64,000 nucleotides of DNA from contig JAIKWZ010000042.1 of the NCBI GenBank assembly GCA_024684375.1, positions 62,001 to 126,000 on the forward strand, read 5' to 3'. Shown in pieces: positions 14,919 through 24,059 of this stretch. The stretch is from Clostridiales bacterium. GTDB taxonomy: Bacteria; Bacillota; Clostridia; Christensenellales; Aristaeellaceae. The notes under the pieces were generated by a model that made no database searches, had not been told where the DNA came from, and worked only from the letters and a program-made list of their open reading frames with translations. Every line of letters begins with the position of its first letter. Within the stretch, counting starts at the first letter, position 1. A program made the translations under genes and the position numbers.

Positions 14919-17453
14919 ATGCGGATTATCAACTGTAAAGTCAACCATATAACTGATCCCATAGGCTATGAGCTGGGCAAGCCTGTGTTCTCCTGGACGG
15001 TATGTGATGCGAAAGGCAAGAATGCAGTTGCTTCAAGGCTCACAGTACGTAAAGCGGGTCAAACGCTCGTAGACACCGGCTGGACTGAGCTGAACAATCT
15101 GTGTGCTTGCCCTGATATCGAACTGTCCCCCCGAACCCGCTATACCTGGCAGGTAAGCGTAAAAAGCGACGCGGGTGAAGAAGCCTTAAGCGGTGTAAAC
15201 TTGTTTGAAACTTCCCGCATGGGCGAAAGCTGGACAGGAAAATGGATTGGTTGCGACGACTCGGATTCCCGCCTGCCCATTTTTTCAAAAGACTTCGCGC
15301 CTAAAAAACCAGTTGCCTCGGCAAGGCTGTATATCTGCGGTCTGGGCACATATGAGGCTTCGATAAACGGCATACGTGTAAGTGACGAATACATGACGCC
15401 TTACTGCAACAACTACAATGCCTGGGTACAGTATCAGACATACGACGTTACCGACCTTATCAGCAAGACCTCGACCATCAGCGTGCTGCTTGGCAACGGC
15501 TGGTACAAAAGCCGTTTCGGCGGAGACACAAAAAAACCTCCTTTCTACGGAGACAGCTGGAAGCTGCTGTGTGATCTGGTCCTGACATATTCTGACGGTA
15601 GCGAAGAGATCATTGGCACCGACGAAAACTGGATGGTGACACGCAGCAACATCTATTTTTCCGGCATCTATGACGGCGAGCAGGTCGACGACACTCTGCT
15701 TCCTATTAACGCCATTCAGGCGCAGATCACGCTACCTCCCAAGGGCGTGCTTACTCCAAGGCTGTCCACCCCGGTCAGGATCCGCAAGGAGATCTCACCT
15801 GAGCTTATCATTACTCCGGCAGGTGAGACCGTTCTGGACATGCACCAGAACATGACAGGTATATTCCGCATGAGGATCGACGAACCGAAAGGCGCCGTTA
15901 TTCATCTCCAATTCGGAGAGATCCTTCAAAAAGGGAATTTTTATCGGGATAACCTGCGCAGCGCCAAAGCTGAATATATCTACGTATCCGACGGCAAGCA
16001 ACACGTTATTCAGCCGAAGTTCACCTTCTACGGCTTCAGGTACGTGAAAGTCGAAGGCGTGAGAGCGCTTAAACCCGAAGACTTTACTGCGCTGGTATTG
16101 TACTCTGAGATACCGCGCACGGGCTGGCTTTCTACCGGAAATCCGTTGGTCAACCAGCTTATCCACAACGCGGAATGGGGACAGTTGGGCAATTTCCTGG
16201 ATGTTCCCACCGACTGCCCTCAGCGTGACGAGCGCCTGGGTTGGACGGGTGACGCGCAGGTATTTGCTCCCACCGCCTGCTATCAGAGAGACTGCGCCGC
16301 GTTTTACACCAAATACCTTCACGATCTGTACGAGGAGCAGAAGCTTTCAGGCGGAGAAGTGCCCGTTGTAGTGCCCTCTTTCGACCTTAATAAAGGCAGC
16401 TCTACCGCCTGGGGAGACGCCGCCTGCGTGATCCCATGGACCGTATACGAGTTTACCGGGGATAAGTCCATTTTGGAAAACCAGTTTGCAAGCATGAGAG
16501 GCTGGGTGGACTTTCTGGAACGTCTTGAGAACGACAATCATTCCTGGCGCAATCATTTCCACTTTGGAGACTGGCTCGCGCTTGACTGCCCAAAGGCGGC
16601 AAAAGGTTTTGTAGGCGCTACTGACAGGGCATTTATCGCTTTGACATATTTCCGGTACAGCGCCCTGCTGACTTCCAAAGCCGCAGCAGTCATAGGAGAC
16701 ACTCAGGCGCAAGAGCATTACAAAAAGCTCGCGGACAGCATACTGGAAGAAATACGCAAAGAATACTTTACGCCCACAGGCCGCTGCGCCGTACCTACAC
16801 AGACAGCGTATCTGCTCACACTGCGCCATGGGCTGTCAACCGACCCCGCCCGTATAAAGAAAGATCTGGCGGACAAGCTTACATCCAACGAGGATATGCT
16901 TGAAACCGGTTTTGTAGGCACCCCGCTGCTGTGCGAAGAGCTCACCGGCGCAGGATACGCTGACAAGGCGTTCAAACTGCTCCTAAACGAGGAATATCCC
17001 GGATGGCTCTACGCAGTAAAAATGGGCGCCACCACAATTTGGGAACGCTGGAACTCCGTGCTGCCGGACGGTTCTATATCCGACACCGGAATGAACAGCC
17101 TGAACCACTATTCCTACGGTTCCATCGTGCACTGGCTGTATCAGGACGTAGCCGGCATAGCGCCCCTGTCGCCCGGGTTCACTAAAGCCAAGCTGGAACC
17201 TCACGTCAACCAGGTTCTTGGCAGCGTGAAAGCGCGCTTCGAATCGGTTTCCGGCGAATGGCGCGCAGAATGGAGCCTAATTAATGGGAAGGAACTGACT
17301 TATACCTGCGCTGTGCCGTTTGGCTGCACTGCATCTCTATCTTTACCCGGCATGGAGCCAAAAAATCTGGACAGCGGTGAATACACCTTTACTTGCATTC
17401 TTCCCGAAGCCGAAGAAAATAAAAATAGGGCCGTTTCGACCCCGTTCAACTGA
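14919..17453 (+). CDS. GH78 alpha-L-rhamnosidase
   Basis: This 844-residue enzyme releases alpha-L-rhamnose from plant glycosides or polysaccharides. The N-terminal 130 residues are an Ig-like/fibronectin domain, followed by a beta-sandwich with WTGKWIG, and a catalytic (alpha/alpha)6 barrel. The family motif DVPTDCPQRDERLGWTGDAQ starts at residue 428 and holds the carboxylates D437, E438 and D445; the likely base Glu is E709 in TIWERW. No signal peptide is seen, so the enzyme is probably intracellular and acts on imported oligosaccharides or glycosides. GGGAGG precedes the ATG. It is a single-gene unit with its own promoter and a shared terminator. Confidence 0.93.
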   Translation: MRIINCKVNHITDPIGYELGKPVFSWTVCDAKGKNAVASRLTVRKAGQTLVDTGWTELNNLCACPDIELSPRTRYTWQVSVKSDAGEEALSGVNLFETSRMGESWTGKWIGCDDSDSRLPIFSKDFAPKKPVASARLYICGLGTYEASINGIRVSDEYMTPYCNNYNAWVQYQTYDVTDLISKTSTISVLLGNGWYKSRFGGDTKKPPFYGDSWKLLCDLVLTYSDGSEEIIGTDENWMVTRSNIYFSGIYDGEQVDDTLLPINAIQAQITLPPKGVLTPRLSTPVRIRKEISPELIITPAGETVLDMHQNMTGIFRMRIDEPKGAVIHLQFGEILQKGNFYRDNLRSAKAEYIYVSDGKQHVIQPKFTFYGFRYVKVEGVRALKPEDFTALVLYSEIPRTGWLSTGNPLVNQLIHNAEWGQLGNFLDVPTDCPQRDERLGWTGDAQVFAPTACYQRDCAAFYTKYLHDLYEEQKLSGGEVPVVVPSFDLNKGSSTAWGDAACVIPWTVYEFTGDKSILENQFASMRGWVDFLERLENDNHSWRNHFHFGDWLALDCPKAAKGFVGATDRAFIALTYFRYSALLTSKAAAVIGDTQAQEHYKKLADSILEEIRKEYFTPTGRCAVPTQTAYLLTLRHGLSTDPARIKKDLADKLTSNEDMLETGFVGTPLLCEELTGAGYADKAFKLLLNEEYPGWLYAVKMGATTIWERWNSVLPDGSISDTGMNSLNHYSYGSIVHWLYQDVAGIAPLSPGFTKAKLEPHVNQVLGSVKARFESVSGEWRAEWSLINGKELTYTCAVPFGCTASLSLPGMEPKNLDSGEYTFTCILPEAEENKNRAVSTPFN

Positions 17454-17470
17454 TACCCCGATCCTGCTTT

Positions 17471-17496
17471 ACAGGGGAGCGATGCTCCCCTGTTTT
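17471..17496. terminator. Terminator between converging genes
   Basis: A 10-bp stem ACAGGGGAGC / GCTCCCCTGT with loop GAT is followed by TTTTC on plus. It lies between the rhamnosidase stop and the rph-rdgB stop, so it can serve the plus strand and perhaps both. Confidence 0.8.
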
Positions 17497-17497
17497 C

Positions 17498-18820
17498 TTA
17501 TTCAGCGTCCAGCATTCCGCACAAAAGCTGCAGCGCTTTTGCCCTGTGAGAAACTTTCTGCTTCATTTCCAGACCTGCCTGAGCAAAACTGAGTCCTCCC
17601 AGCTCAGAAGAGATAAACAGCGGATCGTAGCCAAAACCGCCTTCTCCCAGCTTTTCAAAGCCGATCTCTCCTTCGCATGCGCCTTCACATTGTAAGGGCG
17701 AGTGACCGGGCCGCATAAGGCACATGCTGCATACGAAACGTGCGGTCCTGGGGGCGGGCACGTCCTTTAACTCATCCAGGAGCTTGGCGTTGTTGGCATC
17801 GCTGTCGCCCTGCACTCCCGCGTATCTCGCGGACCTTATTCCCGGACGTCCGTCCAGCGCGTCAACTATAAGGCCCGAGTCATCGGCCAAAGTCGCGCAT
17901 CCTGTTTTCTCAAACAAAGCTTTTGCTTTTATCATAGCGTTTTCCGCGAACGTTTCACCGGTCTCTTCAGGTTCATCATACTCCCCCGCCTCCGCTGAAG
18001 AGCAAATATCGAACCTCTCGCCCAACAGTCCGCGTATTTCCTTAAGTTTCCCGAAGTTGTGAGTCGCCACATACAGTTTGGGCTTTTTCCCAATGATCTG
18101 TGCTCTTTCGCCCAACGCCGAAAACTGTTTTTTCATAAGCTGCCCGATTCCTTTTTCGGCCAGCTTGAGCAGCGTTTCCAGCTGCGATTTGCTGAAGGTG
18201 TGCCCTTCTCCGGTGCCCTGCACCTCCACAAATTCCATTTTCCCAGTGCTGTCCCGGCTCATGACCACGTTCATGTCCACATCCGCCCTGGAGTCGTTCG
18301 CGTATTCCAGATCAAGTACAGGCTGCTTGTCCACCACGCCAACACTGACAGCAGCGATCTGGCGGACGACAGGAGAATCCTTGATTATTCCTTTCTCCAG
18401 CAGCTTGTTTACCGCAAGCGTCAGCGCCACGAATCCGCCTGTTATGGAAGCGGTTCGAGTGCCTCCATCTGCTTCCAGCACATCACAGTCTATGTAGATC
18501 GTACGTTCTCCGAGCCTGGATAGATCCATCGCCTGTCTGAGGCTTCTGCCAATCAGGCGCTGGATCTCGACTCCGCGCCCATCTTTTTTGATCCCGTCCC
18601 GTTCCTTGCGTTTGCCTGTTGAAGCGGGAAGCATCGCGTATTCTGCAGTAAGCCAGCCGCAGCCAGTGCCTTTTTTGAAGGGAGGGACTCCCTCGCTGAC
18701 TGACGCAGTGCATATGACGCGGGTGCCTCCGCATTCAATCAGGCAGCTGCCTGCCGCCTGGCAGGTATAGTCCGGGGTGATCTTTATCGGACGAAGTTTC
18801 GTTAAGTCTCTTTCAGCCAT
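17498..18820 (-). CDS. Bifunctional fusion: RNase PH and XTP/dITP pyrophosphatase (RdgB/HAM1)
   Basis: This 440-residue protein joins two enzymes usually made separately. Residues 1 to about 238 are RNase PH, the phosphorolytic trimmer of tRNA 3' ends (LRPIKITPDYT, GWLTAEYAMLPAST, QGTGEGHTFS). A short linker follows (about 239-246), then residues 246-440 are a Maf/HAM1-like pyrophosphatase that clears ITP, XTP and dITP (VATHNFGKLKEI, ADDSGL, GGFGYDPLF, SHRAKAL). Key motifs of both are intact, so both activities are expected. The start is ATG 18820 with GGGCGG seven bases before it. The gene is alone between a promoter and a terminator. Confidence 0.9.
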   Translation of the reverse strand: MAERDLTKLRPIKITPDYTCQAAGSCLIECGGTRVICTASVSEGVPPFKKGTGCGWLTAEYAMLPASTGKRKERDGIKKDGRGVEIQRLIGRSLRQAMDLSRLGERTIYIDCDVLEADGGTRTASITGGFVALTLAVNKLLEKGIIKDSPVVRQIAAVSVGVVDKQPVLDLEYANDSRADVDMNVVMSRDSTGKMEFVEVQGTGEGHTFSKSQLETLLKLAEKGIGQLMKKQFSALGERAQIIGKKPKLYVATHNFGKLKEIRGLLGERFDICSSAEAGEYDEPEETGETFAENAMIKAKALFEKTGCATLADDSGLIVDALDGRPGIRSARYAGVQGDSDANNAKLLDELKDVPAPRTARFVCSMCLMRPGHSPLQCEGACEGEIGFEKLGEGGFGYDPLFISSELGGLSFAQAGLEMKQKVSHRAKALQLLCGMLDAE

Positions 18821-18845
18821 TTTCATACCGCCCTGTTTTTTTGTC

Positions 18846-18874
18846 ATTTTAACACATTTATGCTTTGATTTCAA
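18846..18874 (-). promoter_or_regulatory. Promoter for the rph-rdgB fusion gene
   Basis: Minus-strand TTGAAA (18874-18869), a 17-bp spacer with TGTG, and TAAAAT (18851-18846). Confidence 0.7.
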
Positions 18875-18942
18875 TCAGCAAAACGGAACAACGTCAGATG
18901 ATTCCCGTCTAAAAAAGCGTAATCAAAGAAAAGGAGCGCGTT

Positions 18943-21048
18943 ATGAAAAAGCTTATTTCCCTTATTCTGGTCTTTTCTCTGGCCCTCGCATGCTTTTGTG
19001 CGCTTAGTGAGGAAGCCCTTACTGACGCAATGAGCCGAATAACGCTCAATGTAAAAACCGTACTGGATATACCCGACGATTATACTGATTTCACCGGCAA
19101 CCTGTCATACGGCAGCTGGTACCTTAACTGGCAAGGCGAAGACAGCTCTGTAAGTGTCATGGCAAAGCCCGACGGAACCATCTTAAGCTACAACAGCTAC
19201 AGCTATACAGATGCAAACAACAGTATCAGCAACCTTATGAACGCGCGTTTGCCCAGGTACACTGTAGATGCGCTGCAGGCGATCGCCATCGACTTCGCAG
19301 AGCGTGTCATGGTAAAAGATGCCTGGGGCTATTCTCAAAACAGCTTCCTGCCCGGGCTTTCCCGGGAATACTATTCCGAAACCAGCGCCAGCGGTTATCT
19401 GACCTTCAATGGTGTGTTAACTGATATCTTATACCGTATAGAGATAGATAACATTACCGGTAAGGTCACCAACTTTTATCGATCCGATGCCTACAGCGAG
19501 CTGACATATCCCTCGGAAGCCGTTGACAACGAGCGGCTCGTTCCCCCCTCCGAAGTACGCGAGACGCTGCTGGATGCCTGCGAGATGGAATTGCTCTACT
19601 CCGTTATAGACCCAGAAGATATGGCTAAGCTTGTTTATGTGCCCAAAAGCGCTAACCTTCTGGCAGCCGATGCTTATACCGGAAACTTGATCGTTATTGA
19701 TAATCAGATTTCCGGCGCAACAAGTGCCGATGAAGATGCTGCAGAATACGAAGGTTCCATGGATATGGGTTATGCAACAGCAAGTAAAGTGGAATTAAGC
19801 GAGGCTGAAAGAAATGGCATAGCGCTTTACGAAGACGCAAAGAACAGCTCTGAAATAGACGCACTAATAAGAAGGATCCCCGAATTCGACCTTGGAAACG
19901 ATTTCCGGCTTGTTTCCTTCAGCTATTTCCTGAGGAATAAGCTTCCCATGGCGCACCTCGTTTATCAAAAAGGCAGCGAAAGAGATGGCTATACCACCAA
20001 ATACCTTACTGTAGATGCCCAGACCGGCCGTGTTGTCAGCCTGAATACTTACAGTAATACAGATCAGCCGCTGCGCACAAGCGAAAATGCTGATACCGGA
20101 GCCATTGAAACTGCAGACGCATTTCTACGCAAATACTACGCCGATTATACAGACGAACTCCTTTCCCCTACTTCTGTCGTCGCTGAAACAGCACAGGGCA
20201 ATGTAGTCAGTGTTTCATTCAATTATTTCCGGGCATACAATGGATTCCCTTTCAGGCAGAATTCCATCTCTGTCAGCTTTGACAAAAACGGCTTTGTCAC
20301 TGATCTGATGGTGACCTGGAATGACGGACAGGAGTTTTACGATATCGCCCCGGACGCGATCATTCCACTGGACACGGCAAGGAACTCATACCTGGGGAAA
20401 AACAGCATAGAGCTGATGTACCGCTCCTTGCCGCTCCCGGGCGACGAGAGTTCGAACAAGCAGACGCTCAGGCTGTGCTACAGCTTTACCGGTAACGATC
20501 TCCCATATGCAGTGGACGCAGTTACTTCATACGGGTATACATACGGAAGCTCAGGCCGAAAGCCCTACTCTTATAAAGCTGATGAAGGCATGCTTTACGC
20601 AGATGAAGTCGTTCTTCTGGGCAGGTTCGGCATAGGCCTTGAAGAGACAGGCTTTACCGAAGATGACAAGCTTTCCGGAGAACAGCTTATGCGTCTGGTC
20701 CTGCAGACTGCCGGATACGAGGAAGGCAGGCAGCTTACCGAAGCGCAGATCGAGACCTCATTCAAAGAATTGACAGGTATTTCCCTCAAATGCGGCAAGG
20801 CAGTAAGCCGCGGCGACCTCATAAGTACCATGACCGTTCTGGCCGGCTTCAAAAATGTTGCTGATCTAAATGGGATATTTATGCTGGACGCTGAAGACTG
20901 GGCCGAAGTTCCTGAGGATATGCAGGGCTGCTGTGCCGTTTCCCATGCACTTGGTTTAATGGAAACAACTGACGGCAAGCTTGACCTGAATTCACGCGCG
21001 CTGACAGCCCAGGCAATTCACGCTATTTATGTGATACTTTCCAGGTAA
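18943..21048 (+). CDS. Large secreted YcdB/PepSY-like protein with an SLH-like C-terminus
   Basis: This 701-residue exported protein has a signal peptide of about 20-23 residues (MKKLISLILVFSLALACF...). The middle holds two related segments with repeated YcdB/YcdC-type strand pairs (YLTFNGVLTDILYRIEIDN, and later KYLTVDAQTGRVVSLN), a fold related to PepSY modules that inhibit or escort proteases. The last ~130 residues (LSGEQLMRLVLQTAGYEEG ... MLDAEDWAEVPEDMQGCCAV) resemble weak S-layer homology repeats. A cysteine at 17 is within the hydrophobic core and is not a clear lipobox. Its function is unknown; it has AAGGAG before the start and a terminator after the stop. Confidence 0.68.
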   Translation: MKKLISLILVFSLALACFCALSEEALTDAMSRITLNVKTVLDIPDDYTDFTGNLSYGSWYLNWQGEDSSVSVMAKPDGTILSYNSYSYTDANNSISNLMNARLPRYTVDALQAIAIDFAERVMVKDAWGYSQNSFLPGLSREYYSETSASGYLTFNGVLTDILYRIEIDNITGKVTNFYRSDAYSELTYPSEAVDNERLVPPSEVRETLLDACEMELLYSVIDPEDMAKLVYVPKSANLLAADAYTGNLIVIDNQISGATSADEDAAEYEGSMDMGYATASKVELSEAERNGIALYEDAKNSSEIDALIRRIPEFDLGNDFRLVSFSYFLRNKLPMAHLVYQKGSERDGYTTKYLTVDAQTGRVVSLNTYSNTDQPLRTSENADTGAIETADAFLRKYYADYTDELLSPTSVVAETAQGNVVSVSFNYFRAYNGFPFRQNSISVSFDKNGFVTDLMVTWNDGQEFYDIAPDAIIPLDTARNSYLGKNSIELMYRSLPLPGDESSNKQTLRLCYSFTGNDLPYAVDAVTSYGYTYGSSGRKPYSYKADEGMLYADEVVLLGRFGIGLEETGFTEDDKLSGEQLMRLVLQTAGYEEGRQLTEAQIETSFKELTGISLKCGKAVSRGDLISTMTVLAGFKNVADLNGIFMLDAEDWAEVPEDMQGCCAVSHALGLMETTDGKLDLNSRALTAQAIHAIYVILSR

Positions 21049-21065
21049 GACCATAATCCTTTCAG

Positions 21066-21092
21066 CCGCAGGAAACGTCCCTGCGGTTTTTC
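21066..21092 (+). terminator. Terminator after the YcdB-like gene
   Basis: A 7-bp stem CCGCAGG / CCTGCGG is followed by TTTTTCC. Confidence 0.82.
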
Positions 21093-21093
21093 C

Positions 21094-21122
21094 TTGCTTT
21101 TCGGGGCCTGAACCGTTATAAT
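21094..21122 (+). promoter_or_regulatory. Promoter for the AlkD-like and nucleoside phosphorylase genes
   Basis: TTGCTT (21094-21099), a 17-bp spacer and TATAAT (21117-21122). It starts just after the preceding terminator. Confidence 0.75.
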
Positions 21123-21160
21123 TGTTGCAATATCAATCAAGAAATGAGGCCGTTTAATCT

Positions 21161-21832
21161 GTGACCATCTCTGATAGACTGATGAAAGTCAAAGATGAAA
21201 ACTACCGTCAGTTCCAGTCCAGACTCGTGCCAAACATCCCGATTGAAAACATTATTGGCGTAAGGACTCCTGAGTTGCGGAAAATTGCTCGGGAGGTGTT
21301 TGCAAGCACATGTATGGACAGCTTTTTGAGTGAGCTTCCTCACAAGTACTATGAAGAGAATCTTGTGCACTTTTTTGTGCTCTCTCTGATAAAGGACTTT
21401 GAAGAATGCGTTCATAAGGTCGACGCATTTCTTCCGTATGTGGACTGCTGGCCCGTCTCCGACCAATCCACCCCTGTTTCATTCAGAAAAAACCATGGCA
21501 AACTGCTCCCATTCATAAAGAAGTGGATCGCGTCTGAGCATGTTTACACTGCGCGTTTCGGCATCCGCATGCTCATGAACGAGTTCCTGGGTGATGACTT
21601 TAAGAAGGAATACCTCGAGCTGGCCATGTCAAACAAAAGCGAGGACTATTACCTTAAAATGATGGTCGCCTGGTTTTTCGCTACCGCGCTCGCGAAAAGA
21701 TATGATGAATCCATAGTCTTTTTTGAAGAACACAGGCTTGATGACTGGACGCACAAAAAAGCCATTCAAAAAGCTTTGGAAAGTTTCAGAGTCAGCGAAG
21801 CTCATAAACAGTATCTTATGAGTTTACGATAA
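21161..21832 (+). CDS. DNA alkylation repair protein, AlkD-like
   Basis: This 223-residue protein is of the AlkD/HEAT-repeat glycosylase family, which removes alkylated bases such as 7-methylguanine. Typical segments are the N-terminal FQSRLVPNIPIENIIGVRTP and RARF-like repeats (YTARFGIRMLMNEFL), followed by WFFATALAKRYDESIVFF. The start is GTG at 21161 with GAGG about 10 bases upstream; it gives the usual family N-terminus. It is followed 19 bases later by the nucleoside phosphorylase gene. Some members of the family lack glycosylase activity, so activity here is inferred. Confidence 0.85.
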   Translation: MTISDRLMKVKDENYRQFQSRLVPNIPIENIIGVRTPELRKIAREVFASTCMDSFLSELPHKYYEENLVHFFVLSLIKDFEECVHKVDAFLPYVDCWPVSDQSTPVSFRKNHGKLLPFIKKWIASEHVYTARFGIRMLMNEFLGDDFKKEYLELAMSNKSEDYYLKMMVAWFFATALAKRYDESIVFFEEHRLDDWTHKKAIQKALESFRVSEAHKQYLMSLR

Positions 21833-21851
21833 TAAAGGTGGAATAGCTGCC

Positions 21852-22637
21852 ATGCTGCTTGAAGAATTTGATAATCGTCAAAACGCCGTGATCGACCCCG
21901 GAATGACTGTTAAAAATCTTGAGGACTTTCCGGAGGTCACTGTTTCATGTTTTTCGAAAAAACTGTTCGAGAATGTGCTGGCGCTGTTTGACGCAAAACA
22001 GATCGGCGAACTCCGCTCTGCCGTCGGGCGCAATCCTGTATACGAAATCGTCTACAAAGGCAAACGACTTGCGTTTTTTCAGTCATATGTAGGCGAACCT
22101 CTCTGTGTGGCGCAGTATGAAGATCTGATGGCCATGGGGAGCAAAAGGCTGATACTGCTTGGAAACTGCGGAGTGCTGGATAAGTCCATAGAGGACTGCG
22201 GCATAATAATACCCATATCAGCTTTGCGTGACGAAGGCACGAGCTATCATTACGCCAAAGCCGCCGAAATCATTCAGGTAAACAAAAAATACAGGCATGA
22301 GTTCAAAGAGGTGCTTGCAGAATGCGGCTATCCATTTGTGGAAGGCACGACCTGGACCACCGACGCATGTTACAGAGAAACCCGGGAGAAGGTCGCCCGC
22401 AGAAAAAGTCAGGGCGCTGTATGCGTAGAAATGGAGTGTGCCGGCATGCAGGCTCTATGCGATTTCAGGGGAACTGAGTTTTTCCAGTTTTTCTATGCCG
22501 GAGACAACCTTGACCACTCCTCCTGGGATCCGAGAAGCATCTCAGGCGAAGCCCGGCTTGACGACAAAACAAAGATCGTATTCCTTGCCTTCGAGCTTGC
22601 GCTTAAGATCATAGAGCAAGTGCAGAAAACGGCCTGA
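21852..22637 (+). CDS. Nucleoside phosphorylase (PNP/uridine phosphorylase superfamily)
   Basis: This 261-residue protein is of the PNP/UDP superfamily, which splits nucleosides with phosphate to give base and (deoxy)ribose-1-phosphate. It shows a family-like ILLGNCGVLDKSIEDCGIII in the first half and VCVEMECAGMQALCDFRG (about 193-210), the conserved Glu-Met-Glu that binds the ribose. The distinct N-terminus (DPGMTVKNLEDFPEVTVSCF) matches a clostridial uridine-phosphorylase-like group. Base preference is unknown. The stop codon lies inside the terminator stem. Confidence 0.85.
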   Translation: MLLEEFDNRQNAVIDPGMTVKNLEDFPEVTVSCFSKKLFENVLALFDAKQIGELRSAVGRNPVYEIVYKGKRLAFFQSYVGEPLCVAQYEDLMAMGSKRLILLGNCGVLDKSIEDCGIIIPISALRDEGTSYHYAKAAEIIQVNKKYRHEFKEVLAECGYPFVEGTTWTTDACYRETREKVARRKSQGAVCVEMECAGMQALCDFRGTEFFQFFYAGDNLDHSSWDPRSISGEARLDDKTKIVFLAFELALKIIEQVQKTA

Positions 22638-22660
22638 CGTGACAGTCGGGCCGCTTTCTT
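22630..22660 (+). terminator. Terminator overlapping the phosphorylase stop codon
   Basis: A 9-bp stem CGGCCTGAC / GTCGGGCCG (one G-T pair) with loop GTGACA is followed by CTTTCTT. The left arm contains the stop codon TGA. Confidence 0.75.
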
Positions 22661-22692
22661 ATATATTTCTTCTTTTACTATAGGTTTCCACA

Positions 22693-24045
22693 TCAAACCA
22701 GCTTAATCACAAGCGCCAGCTTTCCTTCGCGTTCACTCTCGGGAAGAGTTACGCTCAAGCCGCCCGCAATGCGCTGAGCGTTTAACTTGCAGCCGCTTTG
22801 CACGCTGAAAGCCGTGCTCTCCTTCCCGCTCCAGGGTATAAGGACTTTTTCAGGTATGATCTCGTCTTCTTTTATCGGCTTGAGCGCATATACTTCTCCA
22901 CGTTTCGAGGTAAAGCCATATTCACCGTGCTCATAGTCGCTTTTTACAGCGCGGGTCGCAAATATAGCCTCCCCGTAAGACTTAAGCCATTCGCCTAGTC
23001 CCAAAGCGGCTTTCATCCCGTTTCGCGGCAATCTGCCGTCGGGTTGCGCACCAAGGTTCAGCGCAAGGTTGCCTCCCCGTGTCACAACATTGATCAGCAG
23101 CCTTACTAACTCCCTGGGCGGTTTATAATCGTCATCGTAACCATATGCAAAGCCGTTGCCAATTGAAATGCAGCTTTCCCACGGTACTGAAAGAATGGTT
23201 TTGGGCAATGTCTGCTCAGGCGTGATATAGTTTTCAAACTCACCGCCTACCGTCCTGTCAGCGAAAATAAGACCGGGATTGTTTTTTCTGAGTTTCTCCG
23301 CCAGTTCGTGAAGCCTGATATCCTGTCCGTTGGAAGGCCTGACCTGACCCCCGTCCAGCCAAAGAATGTCCACAGGCCCGTAGTCTTCCACAAGTTCGGT
23401 AAGCTGATTATGCGTGAATTCAACATACTTATCCCATATTTCCGGCTTTTTACGCGGATCGTAGGTCGGGTTGCGGTCAAAAGCGACGGGCTTTTCCTGC
23501 CCTTGCGCCCAGTACCAGGGGCAATGCCAGTCGGGCTTGGAAAAATACGGAGCAATAGCTATGCCTTTGCTGCGAAAAGCGTCAAACAGCTCCCTGGCAA
23601 TATTGGCTCTGGGATTCGTGTGGAACGGACAGTCCGGAGCAGTTACTTTGTACGGAGAGTATTTGCTGTCGAACATGCAAAAGCCGTCATGGTGCTTTGT
23701 GGTGAATATAAAGTATCTGAAGCCCGCCTTTGATGCGAAATTCGCCCACTCTTCAGGATCAAACCTGATAGGATTGAACGTTTTGCTCATATCAAAGTAC
23801 TGCTGGCGGAATTTGGCGCTGTCCTTCTCCCAAGTGTAACCTCGGCGAGACCAATATGCGTCGCCGTCGGATATAGGCCAGCTTTCGCACATACCCAACT
23901 GGCTGTAAACTCCCCAGTGTACCATAAATGCCAGCTTCTGATCCTTGAACCACTCCAGCTTTTTGAGCACTTCAGGCTCTTTTGGCTGAACGTATCTGTC
24001 CGCTGCAGTAAAATTAATGATGTCCTCACGAGTCTCTGCTCCCAT
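22693..24045 (-). CDS. GH29 alpha-L-fucosidase
   Basis: This 450-residue enzyme hydrolyses terminal alpha-L-fucose. The (beta/alpha)8 core begins at FMVHWGVYSQLG (about 40-51), with KHHDGF at 117-122 and the likely nucleophile D231 in PVDILWLDGG. The acid/base is not obvious from sequence, as is usual in GH29. After about residue 370 a small beta domain follows, ending SEREGKLALVIKLV. No signal peptide is visible, so action on imported fuco-oligosaccharides is likely. It has AGGAGG before the ATG and is the last gene of the seven-gene minus-strand operon. Confidence 0.92.
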   Translation of the reverse strand: MGAETREDIINFTAADRYVQPKEPEVLKKLEWFKDQKLAFMVHWGVYSQLGMCESWPISDGDAYWSRRGYTWEKDSAKFRQQYFDMSKTFNPIRFDPEEWANFASKAGFRYFIFTTKHHDGFCMFDSKYSPYKVTAPDCPFHTNPRANIARELFDAFRSKGIAIAPYFSKPDWHCPWYWAQGQEKPVAFDRNPTYDPRKKPEIWDKYVEFTHNQLTELVEDYGPVDILWLDGGQVRPSNGQDIRLHELAEKLRKNNPGLIFADRTVGGEFENYITPEQTLPKTILSVPWESCISIGNGFAYGYDDDYKPPRELVRLLINVVTRGGNLALNLGAQPDGRLPRNGMKAALGLGEWLKSYGEAIFATRAVKSDYEHGEYGFTSKRGEVYALKPIKEDEIIPEKVLIPWSGKESTAFSVQSGCKLNAQRIAGGLSVTLPESEREGKLALVIKLV

Positions 24046-24059
24046 ACTGACCTCCTGTA

